NCBI GenBank assembly: GCA_948742005.1
Contig: CAPYQR010000046.1
Span: 1,851 to 10,191 of the forward strand
Source: an uncultured bacterium
GTDB lineage: Bacteria > Cyanobacteriota > Vampirovibrionia > Gastranaerophilales > Gastranaerophilaceae
Length of the DNA stretch: 8,341 nucleotides
Direction: 5' to 3'
Numbering within the stretch: the stretch's first letter is position 1; every line of letters starts with the position of its first letter. Both the position numbers and the translations under genes were made by a program. Shown piece by piece: positions 1 to 5,859 of the stretch. The notes under the pieces were generated by a model. It was not told where the DNA came from, made no database searches, and saw only the letters and a program-made list of their open reading frames with translations.

Positions 1-14
1 GCTTATCATTTTCC

Positions 15-1304
15 TTATATGAGTGCAATTTGTGCTTCATCTGTTCTTTTTATTGTTTTATCTATAGAATCAGTTTTATTTTGCTCAGTTTCTTTATTAT
101 TTTGAATTTTTAATTTAACTTCTCTTTCTTTGCCAAAATATTGCAAAATATCCTTTGGCGCTTGACAAGCCTCAACTTGAATAACGCTTGAAGGGGCGCT
201 TAATTGGATATAGTTGCTTAAAAGTTTAATGATTTGATGCGTCTTAGGCTGATTTTCAGCATTTGTTCCCTCATCTTTTGATAAATAAGGAATTGCATCC
301 ATCCTGAAAATATCAATGCCCAAATTTGCCCAATATGTAATTGTTTCCAAAACATAATACAAAACATCTGGATTTTGCCAGTTTATATCCAATTGAAAAG
401 GATAAAAAGTATGATATAAATAATAATCTTTATTGTTAACCGTAACTTTTCGGTAATTATTTTCCGTATTTTCAGGGAAAATCAATCTTCTTTTGGAAAT
501 TTTCCCGCTTTCTTCCTGATACTCAACAACCGTTCCAAGTTTTTCATCCTGATATTTTCTATATTCAGGCATTTTTTCCTTATAAACAAAATATTCAAGC
601 GCCGATTCATCTCCAGCCTCAAGCTTTTTAAACCATTCATGTTCATCTGAAAAATGATTCAAAACAAGGTCAGCTTTGATTTTAAAGCCTCTTTTTTTTG
701 CTTCTTTTACAAAATTCAAAAACTCCTTGCTTCCGCCTAAATCCGCCCTGATATTTTTCGGATTTTTAACGTCAAACCCCGCATCTTCCATCGGGCTGTC
801 TGCAAAAGGAAGCATATAAAGCGTTGTAACACCTAAATCCTGAAGATAATCAAGCATCAAAGCCGTGTCTTTAAAAGTATTTTTCTTATCGTCACGAACA
901 ACGCCGAATTGGTCAACATAAAACATATAAATTATTTCATTTTTGTACCAATCCGCCCCTCGCTCCAAATCTTGTTTTTTAAGCTCTTCGCTGCGGTTTA
1001 TCACCCCTTTTTCAGCTAATTTTATAACATTGTTATAAATTTCCAAAGCTTCATCTGAACCATAGATTTCACTAATTGCATTTTTGATTTCTCTTGTGAT
1101 TCTATCGTTTGCGGTTATCGGCCTCGGCGTTTCAATTTTAACCGTTTCGTTATCCAAAGCTGTCTTTTCAATTCTGTTTTCAATTCCGTTTTGCGCTTTG
1201 TTATTTTGAACAACATCATCTTTCCGCTCCGAAATATTTTGTCCTAAAACAGGAGAAAACAAATAAACTAAAAACAATCCGACTAATAATCTTTTCTTAA
1301 ACAT
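15..1304 (-). CDS. Exported GH13 alpha-amylase-family enzyme, C-terminally truncated
   Basis: This is a glycoside hydrolase family 13 protein acting on alpha-glucans or related sugars outside the cytoplasm; the exact substrate is unclear, and the region-I sequence resembles trehalose synthase and amylosucrase-type members. I chose the ATG at 1304 (an in-frame ATG lies at 1355) because it gives a clean signal peptide, MFKKR followed by a hydrophobic stretch to about residue 21 (VLG/Q). A polar linker of about 90 residues comes next. Numbered from this start, GH13 region I is DLVLNH (212-217), region II is GIDIFRMDAIPYL with nucleophile Asp336, and region III is VIQVEACQ with acid/base Glu378. 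The reading frame stops at residue 429, just after RTDEAQIA, where family members continue into the rest of the barrel and region IV (NHD). With region IV and the C-terminal domain missing, activity is doubtful. Neither start has an obvious ribosome binding site. Confidence 0.8.
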   Translation of the reverse strand: MFKKRLLVGLFLVYLFSPVLGQNISERKDDVVQNNKAQNGIENRIEKTALDNETVKIETPRPITANDRITREIKNAISEIYGSDEALEIYNNVIKLAEKGVINRSEELKKQDLERGADWYKNEIIYMFYVDQFGVVRDDKKNTFKDTALMLDYLQDLGVTTLYMLPFADSPMEDAGFDVKNPKNIRADLGGSKEFLNFVKEAKKRGFKIKADLVLNHFSDEHEWFKKLEAGDESALEYFVYKEKMPEYRKYQDEKLGTVVEYQEESGKISKRRLIFPENTENNYRKVTVNNKDYYLYHTFYPFQLDINWQNPDVLYYVLETITYWANLGIDIFRMDAIPYLSKDEGTNAENQPKTHQIIKLLSNYIQLSAPSSVIQVEACQAPKDILQYFGKEREVKLKIQNNKETEQNKTDSIDKTIKRTDEAQIALI

Positions 1305-1437
1305 GGCAAAAAAATAACATAAAGGATTTTTAAAAGCAATAAAATTTGTCAGCATCGATTTTTTTTCAAAAAAGGCAAAAATATTAATTTTTTGTTTTTA
1401 TATTATTGTAAATTCCAAGAAAGGTTCTTAAAAATTC

Positions 1438-2218
1438 ATGAAAATTAACAACATTCAAAATTATTCTTATATTCGAAATATAAAGCCCAATAACCATCCT
1501 CGCGCAAATTTGTCAACAAAAAGCGATATTATTTCTTTTAGCGGGATTTTAACAGAAATACCTTAAGCGAAAAATTATATAAAGAAATAGATAAAAAGTT
1601 AGATGTTTTTTCCAAAAATATCTATTCAAAAATGTTATCTTCCATGGATGAATCTTTGCAAGATGACAGTTTAACGGATTCTCAAAAAGCATTTGCCAAA
1701 AGTTATAAATGTTTTCTTCAAAAATGTAAAGACTCTGATTTTAAAGATATAACTCAAGAAGAAATAACAGATATAAAAAATTGGTATATTCATCCGCACT
1801 GCAAGAAGGAAAAGAAAAACAATATAAAGAATTAGAGGTTGATAAATTATTTGAATTAATCAAAAAAGATCCCACAGCAAAAGAAGAACTGGAAGGTTTT
1901 GATATTGGCATAAATATTTTTAAAGGTATAATAAATGAACTTTCAGACAAAAGCACAGACAAAAACGAGAAAAAATTACTGGGGGTTTTGAAAGACTTTT
2001 AAATTCTTGTCAGCAATCCGTACAAAAAGCCGCGCAAAAACCTGAAATTTACGATGAAAAAAAATTTTTAGCGGGTATTTTCAATCAATCAATGAAAATT
2101 ATTAAAAATTCAAGTGCCGATTTTAAAAAATTTATCAAAGGAAGAAAATAAACATTCCCCCGACAAACTAAAACAAAAGCTGATGAAAAATTCAAAAGCT
2201 TTTATTAAAATGTCTTAA
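1438..2218 (+). pseudogene. Frameshifted gene of unknown function (about 260 aa if repaired)
   Basis: No single frame is open, but four consecutive frames join into one protein with no other stops. It starts at ATG 1438 (MKINNIQNYSYI...), reaches SFSG at residues 33-36 and stops at 1564. It resumes as LSEKLYKEIDKKLDVF in the next frame, shifts again in the A-run at 1775-1780 (...EEITDIKK to LVYSSALQEGK), again in the G-run at 1981-1985 (...KKLLGG to FERLLNSCQQ), and finally in the A-run at 2125-2130 (to LSKEENKHSPDK...), ending with TAA at 2216-2218. Three shifts need one added base and one needs one removed, which gives exactly 261 codons. The product would be highly charged, helical and soluble, with no signal peptide. 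I do not recognise the family. The Asn-rich N-terminus ending in SFSG resembles a leader common in Gastranaerophilales proteins (from memory). Fragments at 1632-1835 and 1781-2002 are parts of this gene, not separate genes. Confidence 0.7.
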
Positions 2219-2230
2219 AAAGGGGAGATT

Positions 2231-2920
2231 ATGAACAAAAAACTATTAATCATTACAACAAATTATTCAGGCAATGAAAATCCTGAAAATAAAATCAAAA
2301 ACACAGGGGTTTATTTGGAAGAATTTGCAATTCCTTATTTAATCTTTGAAAAATCAAATATCGATATGGAAACAGCAAGCATCCAAGGCGGAATTTCACC
2401 CGTGGATGAAAATTCCATGTCTTGTTCAAATCCTCTTGAGTGGGATAAATGTATTAAAATTTTAAGAAATACAAAAAGAATTTATGATGTTGATTACGAA
2501 AAGTTCGATGGAATCTATTTCCCGGGAGGACATGGCCCGTTATTTGATATTGCTGAAAATAAAAAAATCAAAGAAATTGTTGAATATTTTTTCAACAAGG
2601 GAAAACTAATCGCAGCAATCTGCCATGGGGTTTGTGCACTTTTAAACGCAAGACAAAATGAAGACGGATTCAGCCAATCAATCATAAAAAACAGAAATAT
2701 AACATCATTTACAAACGAAGAAGAAAAAATAGGCAAATTAAGCGAACTTGTTCCTTTTTCAATTGAAGATGAAGCGAAAAAACTCGGCGCAAACTACATT
2801 GCGCAAAAACCGTTTTCAGAACATGTTGAAATATCAAGAAATATCATCACAGGACAGAATCAAAACTGTGCAATATTAATTGCTGAAAAAATATTAGAAT
2901 TTTTCAACCCGCAGGATTAA
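2231..2920 (+). CDS. DJ-1/PfpI family protein (Hsp31-like class, type 1 glutamine amidotransferase fold)
   Basis: This 229-residue protein has the DJ-1/PfpI fold; relatives act as glyoxalase/deglycase, stress chaperone or cysteine hydrolase, and the activity here cannot be fixed from sequence. Visible landmarks are an N-terminal beta strand (KKLLIITTNYS), the GVYLEEFAIPY segment (26-36) with the conserved acidic residue Glu30/31 of the active site, IQGGISPVDENS (51-62) typical of the Hsp31-like class, FPGGHGP (97-103), and the nucleophile elbow AAICHG with Cys131 and His132. The C-terminus ends in the usual ITGQNQNCAILIAEKIL strand and helix. Length is normal for the family and there is no signal peptide, so it is probably cytosolic. 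An AGGGG Shine-Dalgarno at 2221-2225 sits 5 nt before the ATG. The gene lies directly after the broken gene and 20 nt before the peptide transporter; a shared role in stress or nutrient use is possible but not shown. Confidence 0.9.
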   Translation: MNKKLLIITTNYSGNENPENKIKNTGVYLEEFAIPYLIFEKSNIDMETASIQGGISPVDENSMSCSNPLEWDKCIKILRNTKRIYDVDYEKFDGIYFPGGHGPLFDIAENKKIKEIVEYFFNKGKLIAAICHGVCALLNARQNEDGFSQSIIKNRNITSFTNEEEKIGKLSELVPFSIEDEAKKLGANYIAQKPFSEHVEISRNIITGQNQNCAILIAEKILEFFNPQD

Positions 2921-2928
2921 TTTTGCGC

Positions 2929-2934
2929 TAAAAT
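2929..2934 (+). promoter_or_regulatory. Possible -10 box just before the peptide transporter start
   Basis: TAAAAT ends 6 nt before the ATG at 2941, the same distance as in the downstream membrane-protein genes. No convincing -35 lies 17 nt upstream (AACCCG), so this is weak. Confidence 0.3.
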
Positions 2935-2940
2935 TTATTT

Positions 2941-4278
2941 ATGAAAAATATTCTATCCTCACTTAATCAAAATCACCCGAAAGGCTTATTTTTGCTTTTC
3001 TTTCTTGAAATGTGGGAAAGATTTTCATACTACGGCATGAGAGCTCTGCTTATTTTATATATGGTTGAAAATCTTTTATTTTCAACACAAAAAGCAGGAA
3101 ATATCTATGGCTTTTACACAGGACTGGTTTATTTAACCCCGATTTTAGGAGGATATTTAGCAGATAAATATTTAGGACAGAGAAAAGCAATTTCTCTGGG
3201 TGCAGGGCTGATGTGCGCGGGGATGTTTCTGCTTTTTTTCAGCTCGCATTTAGATTTCAAACTGGGACATTATTTTGACTTAAATTCTCTAAAACCGTTT
3301 TTCTTTTTATCATTACTTATTTTGATAACCGCAAACGGCTTTTTTAAGCCAAATATCAGCTCTTTACTCGGTTTAATATATAAAAATCAAGACGATAAAA
3401 AAGACAGCGCATATACTGTTTTTTATCTGGGGATTAATCTGGGCGCGTTCTTTTCACCTTTAATTTGCGCTTCTTTAGCGCTTAAATACGGCTATAATTA
3501 TGGTTTTTTAGCAAGCGGGATTGGAATTTTAATCGGTTTTATAATTTATAAATCTTTTGAAAACAAACTCTTAAATAACTACGGCATAAACCCCGCAAAC
3601 AAAACAAATAACGCCGAAATTCCCGATTCCAAATTAACCAAAAGACAGATTAAAAGAATCAAAACACTTTTTATTTTGATGTTTTTTACGATAGTTTTCT
3701 GGACTTGTTTTGAACAGGCAGGAAGCTCTCTGACATTGTTTGCTCAATATTCAACAAAAAGAACAATTTTCAACCACGAAATTCCCGCAGGATGGTTTCA
3801 ATCTTTAAATCCTTTATTTATAATGATTTTAGCACCTTTAAGCTCTTGGTTTTGGATTTATTTAAAAAATAAAAATTCAAAAATAACCTCTGTTGATAAA
3901 TTCTTTTTTGCGCTGGTTTTAATAAGTTTTTCGTTTTTATTAATAGCTTTTGCGGGCTATTTTTCAAACAACTCAACAGTTTCAAGCCTCTGGCTTGTCG
4001 GATTTTATTTTGTTGCAACAACCGCAGAACTTTGCATTTCTCCAATCGGCTTGTCGCTTGTTTCAAAGCTTGCACCTGAAAAATTCCTTTCTTTGCTAAT
4101 GGGATTTTGGTTTTTAACAAGCTTTTTCGGAAATACACTAGCAGGTTTTTGGGGCGGAAAGTATGGCTCAATCAGCAATTTTTCACTATTTTCAACACTT
4201 TGCGCCGTTTCTTTTTTAAGCAGTATAATTTTTGCGTTTTTAATGCCGAAAATAAAGAAAAATATAGGAAAAATCTAG
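2941..4278 (+). CDS. POT/PTR-family proton-coupled di-/tripeptide transporter
   Basis: This 445-residue inner-membrane protein belongs to the proton-dependent oligopeptide transporter family, which imports di- and tripeptides with protons. The hallmark ExxERFxYYG motif is at residues 23-32 (E23, E26, R27, Y30, Y31). The PTR2 signature GGYLADKYLGQRKAI is at 70-84, FYLGINLGAFFSP at 161-173, FWTCFEQAGSSL with the conserved helix-7 Glu at 253-264, and ELCISPIGLSLVSKLAP at 363-379. A charged loop (about 206-242) separates the two six-helix halves. Length fits bacterial members (about 450-500), slightly short. No Shine-Dalgarno precedes the ATG; instead TAAAAT at 2929-2934 lies 6 nt before it, resembling a -10 box for a leaderless transcript, though no good -35 is visible. 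Read-through from the preceding gene is also possible. All six arginines use AGA. Subfamily (DtpT-like or other) is not resolved. Confidence 0.95.
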   Translation: MKNILSSLNQNHPKGLFLLFFLEMWERFSYYGMRALLILYMVENLLFSTQKAGNIYGFYTGLVYLTPILGGYLADKYLGQRKAISLGAGLMCAGMFLLFFSSHLDFKLGHYFDLNSLKPFFFLSLLILITANGFFKPNISSLLGLIYKNQDDKKDSAYTVFYLGINLGAFFSPLICASLALKYGYNYGFLASGIGILIGFIIYKSFENKLLNNYGINPANKTNNAEIPDSKLTKRQIKRIKTLFILMFFTIVFWTCFEQAGSSLTLFAQYSTKRTIFNHEIPAGWFQSLNPLFIMILAPLSSWFWIYLKNKNSKITSVDKFFFALVLISFSFLLIAFAGYFSNNSTVSSLWLVGFYFVATTAELCISPIGLSLVSKLAPEKFLSLLMGFWFLTSFFGNTLAGFWGGKYGSISNFSLFSTLCAVSFLSSIIFAFLMPKIKKNIGKI

Positions 4279-4287
4279 CATTTTACA

Positions 4288-4316
4288 TTGTTTAAAATTT
4301 TTAATTATAGTAGAAT
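4288..4316 (+). promoter_or_regulatory. Promoter of membrane-protein copy 1 (leaderless type)
   Basis: TTGTTT (4288-4293), a 17-nt spacer and TAGAAT (4311-4316) form a sigma-70-like promoter. Only 6 nt (GAATTT) separate the -10 box from the ATG at 4323, so transcription would be expected to begin at or next to the start codon. No Shine-Dalgarno is present. Confidence 0.6.
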
Positions 4317-4322
4317 GAATTT

Positions 4323-4745
4323 ATGAATAAAATTAAAAAAGTTTCTAATTTTCTTTGGAATGAGTTGTATAACAAACGGGCTTTTTTGGCTTTGAATTTG
4401 TATAATTTTGTCGGGGTATGCTGGTGGATTTGGTTATGGATTGCTATGGCTAACTATACGGGGACAGGCGGGCTTGTTTTTGTTTTTTACATACTCTGGG
4501 CTTTGTGTCTTAATGTCATAGTGTATATAATCTGTCACATTGCTTTTGTGATTCAGAGGAAGAAAAATAGGGTAATGAAAGATAACCCTGTGATTAAAAG
4601 TTGGGTTTACAGGGTTATCTGTATATTGGGTTTGATTGTTGTTTGGTTTAATTATTTGGTTGGGCTATATATAATCCCCATTTGCTTGCCTGATATTCTT
4701 AATTCTCTTTACGGTTTAATTGTTTATGGTTTATTTTCCCATTAA
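4323..4745 (+). CDS. Small polytopic membrane protein, tandem copy 1
   Basis: I do not recognise a family for this 140-residue protein. A basic amphipathic N-terminus (MNKIKKVSNFLWNELYNKRA) precedes a first membrane segment at about 22-43 (very Trp-rich, CWWIWLWI), a short outer loop NYTGTGG (44-50), a second segment at about 51-77, a strongly basic loop QRKKNRVMKDN (78-88), a third segment at about 95-121, and a short hydrophobic tail ending YGLFSH. By the positive-inside rule the N-terminus and the basic loop are cytoplasmic. It is the first of three tandem paralogues and keeps the longest C-terminus. All four arginines use CGG or AGG and Leu is often TTG, unlike the neighbouring transporter gene. 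It may be an immunity-type protein for the converging lipase; this is inference only. Confidence 0.85.
   Translation: MNKIKKVSNFLWNELYNKRAFLALNLYNFVGVCWWIWLWIAMANYTGTGGLVFVFYILWALCLNVIVYIICHIAFVIQRKKNRVMKDNPVIKSWVYRVICILGLIVVWFNYLVGLYIIPICLPDILNSLYGLIVYGLFSH
4342..4624 (+). repeat. 283-nt identical tract shared with 5373-5655 (copy in gene 1)
   Basis: Aligned base by base with 5373-5655 at a constant offset of 1031, there is no difference, synonymous sites included. The flanking bases differ on both sides (G4341 versus A5372; A4625 versus T5656). The corresponding part of copy 2 is clearly diverged. Confidence 0.95.
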
Positions 4746-4773
4746 TAAAGTTTTAATTTTGACATTTATTGTA

Positions 4774-4802
4774 TCGTTTTGAATTTTTAATTATGATAGG
4801 AT
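4774..4802 (+). promoter_or_regulatory. Promoter of membrane-protein copy 2 (leaderless type)
   Basis: TAGGAT (4797-4802) lies 6 nt before the ATG at 4809. Seventeen nt upstream is TCGTTT (4774-4779), one base away from the TTGTTT of copy 1 and in the same alignment position. No Shine-Dalgarno is present. A perfect TTGACA at 4759-4764 is too far from this -10 box to serve it. Confidence 0.5.
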
Positions 4803-4808
4803 AAATTT

Positions 4809-5192
4809 ATGGGCAAAATTAAAAAAATTTCTAATTTTCTTTGGAATGAGTTATACAATAAACGGGCGTTTGTTGCTTTAAATTTGTATAATTTTATTGG
4901 GGCGTGTTGGTTTGTTTGGTTAGAAATTTCTTTCATGAATCATACCGGTTCAGGTGGTGAGGCATACTTTTTTCTTTGGCTCTGGACTTTATACCTTAAT
5001 GTCATAGTATATATAATCTGCCATGTTGCTTTTGTTATTCAGAGGAAGAAAAATAGGGTAATGAAAGATAACACTGTGATTAAAAGTTGGGTTTACAGGG
5101 TTATCTGTATATTGGGTTTCTTTATTGTTTGGTTTAATTATTTGGTTGGCTTATTTGTTATTCTTCCTTGGCTATATAATATCTTATTTTAA
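4809..5192 (+). CDS. Small polytopic membrane protein, tandem copy 2
   Basis: This 127-residue paralogue of the gene at 4323 has the same plan: basic N-terminus (MGKIKKISNF), three main hydrophobic segments at about 22-42, 52-77 and 95-120, and the basic loop QRKKNRVMKDN at 78-88. It is nearly identical to copy 1 at residues 1-37 and 63-103 but differs sharply at 38-62 (EISFMNHTGSGGEAYFFLWLW against the WIAMANYTGTGG region), which covers the outer loop and its flanks. Its stop at 5190 is followed, in the same frame, by another TAA (5199) and then codons for a tail (FNLVCGLICH, stop 5232) that resembles the C-terminal end of copy 1, so it looks secondarily shortened. Function unknown. Confidence 0.85.
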   Translation: MGKIKKISNFLWNELYNKRAFVALNLYNFIGACWFVWLEISFMNHTGSGGEAYFFLWLWTLYLNVIVYIICHVAFVIQRKKNRVMKDNTVIKSWVYRVICILGFFIVWFNYLVGLFVILPWLYNILF

Positions 5193-5317
5193 TTTTTTTA
5201 ATTTAATCTTGTTTGCGGTTTAATTTGTCATTAACAAAATATCAAACATTTTCTTTCTATAATTAACGATATTTTTATCTTCTTGTATAAATAATTTACA
5301 TATTTATAGTATTTAAA

Positions 5318-5346
5318 TTGCTCAAGATCTTTGATTGTGATAGAAT
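5318..5346 (+). promoter_or_regulatory. Promoter of membrane-protein copy 3 (leaderless type)
   Basis: TTGCTC (5318-5323), a 17-nt spacer and TAGAAT (5341-5346) lie with 7 nt between the -10 box and the ATG at 5354. The stretch aligns over its whole length with the copy 1 promoter. This argues against the upstream in-frame TTG at 5318 as the start, because that codon is itself the -35 element. Confidence 0.6.
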
Positions 5347-5353
5347 AAAGTTT

Positions 5354-5731
5354 ATGAACAAAATTAAAAAAATTTCTAATTTTCTTTGGAATGAGTTGTA
5401 TAACAAACGGGCTTTTTTGGCTTTGAATTTGTATAATTTTGTCGGGGTATGCTGGTGGATTTGGTTATGGATTGCTATGGCTAACTATACGGGGACAGGC
5501 GGGCTTGTTTTTGTTTTTTACATACTCTGGGCTTTGTGTCTTAATGTCATAGTGTATATAATCTGTCACATTGCTTTTGTGATTCAGAGGAAGAAAAATA
5601 GGGTAATGAAAGATAACCCTGTGATTAAAAGTTGGGTTTACAGGGTTATCTGTATTTTGGGTTTCTTTATTGTTTGGTTTAATTATTTGTTTGTGTTTGG
5701 GTTTACTCTTGTTTGGCTATTTAATATTTGA
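5354..5731 (+). CDS. Small polytopic membrane protein, tandem copy 3 (mosaic)
   Basis: This 125-residue protein is the third tandem paralogue. I chose ATG 5354 (MNKIKKISNF) because it matches the starts of the other copies and follows the promoter; an upstream in-frame TTG would add 12 unrelated residues. Residues 8-100 are identical to copy 1, but Ile7 and the stretch GFFIVWFNYL (103-112) match copy 2, so the gene is a recombinant of the two. The C-terminus (FVFGFTLVWLFNI) is again close to that of copy 2 (WLYNILF). The array-typical tail sequence survives downstream at 5748-5780 in a different frame (LLIIYGLIAR, stop). Three hydrophobic segments, basic inner loop, no Shine-Dalgarno. Function unknown. 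Confidence 0.85.
   Translation: MNKIKKISNFLWNELYNKRAFLALNLYNFVGVCWWIWLWIAMANYTGTGGLVFVFYILWALCLNVIVYIICHIAFVIQRKKNRVMKDNPVIKSWVYRVICILGFFIVWFNYLFVFGFTLVWLFNI
5373..5655 (+). repeat. 283-nt identical tract shared with 4342-4624 (copy in gene 3)
   Basis: This is the second member of the identical pair, bounded by bases that match copy 2 on the 5' side (positions 6 and 19 of the gene) and by copy-2-like sequence (TTCTTTATTG) shortly after the 3' end. Confidence 0.95.
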
Positions 5732-5841
5732 CAATATAGTGTTTGATTTATTAATTATTTATGGTTTAATTGCTCGTTAACAAAAACTAGTTTTGGCAAT
5801 TATTGTATCAATTTGTTGTTTGTTTAATTATTTGATTTGTA

Positions 5842-5857
5842 ACAAGATTGCTCTTGT
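5842..5857 (-). terminator. Short hairpin after the lipase stop codon
   Basis: On the minus strand ACAAGA-GCAA-TCTTGT forms a 6-bp stem with a GNRA-type GCAA loop, two nt after the lipase TAA. No proper U-run follows, so it may be a weak terminator or a 3'-end stabiliser between the convergent genes. Confidence 0.35.
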
Positions 5858-5859
5858 AA

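Noticed and set aside
1741..1962. Minus-strand frame opposite the broken gene
   Set aside because: Ser/Phe/Leu-rich antisense product with no ribosome binding site; the plus-strand frames join into one coherent protein.
1632..2002. Two overlapping small plus-strand genes
   Set aside because: They are neighbouring fragments of the frameshifted gene at 1438-2218, not independent genes.
3818..4171. Minus-strand open frame of 117 codons
   Set aside because: It lies wholly inside the peptide transporter on the other strand, has no ribosome binding site and gives a Lys/Leu-rich product typical of an antisense shadow.
4107..4295. Plus-strand open frame overlapping the end of the transporter gene
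   Set aside because: It is in another frame of the well-supported transporter; the product is an unconvincing shadow.
4759..4764. Perfect TTGACA as a -35 box for copy 2
   Set aside because: It is 32 nt from the -10 box at 4797; no -10 element lies at the right distance.
4323..5731. CRISPR-like or satellite repeat
   Set aside because: The repeats are whole coding genes with diverged spacers, not short direct repeats with unique spacers.
4323..5731. Assembly duplication as the sole cause of the array
   Set aside because: Promoters, spacers and C-termini differ among the units, and copy 2 is diverged, so the array is real; only the identity of copies 1 and 3 needs read-level confirmation.
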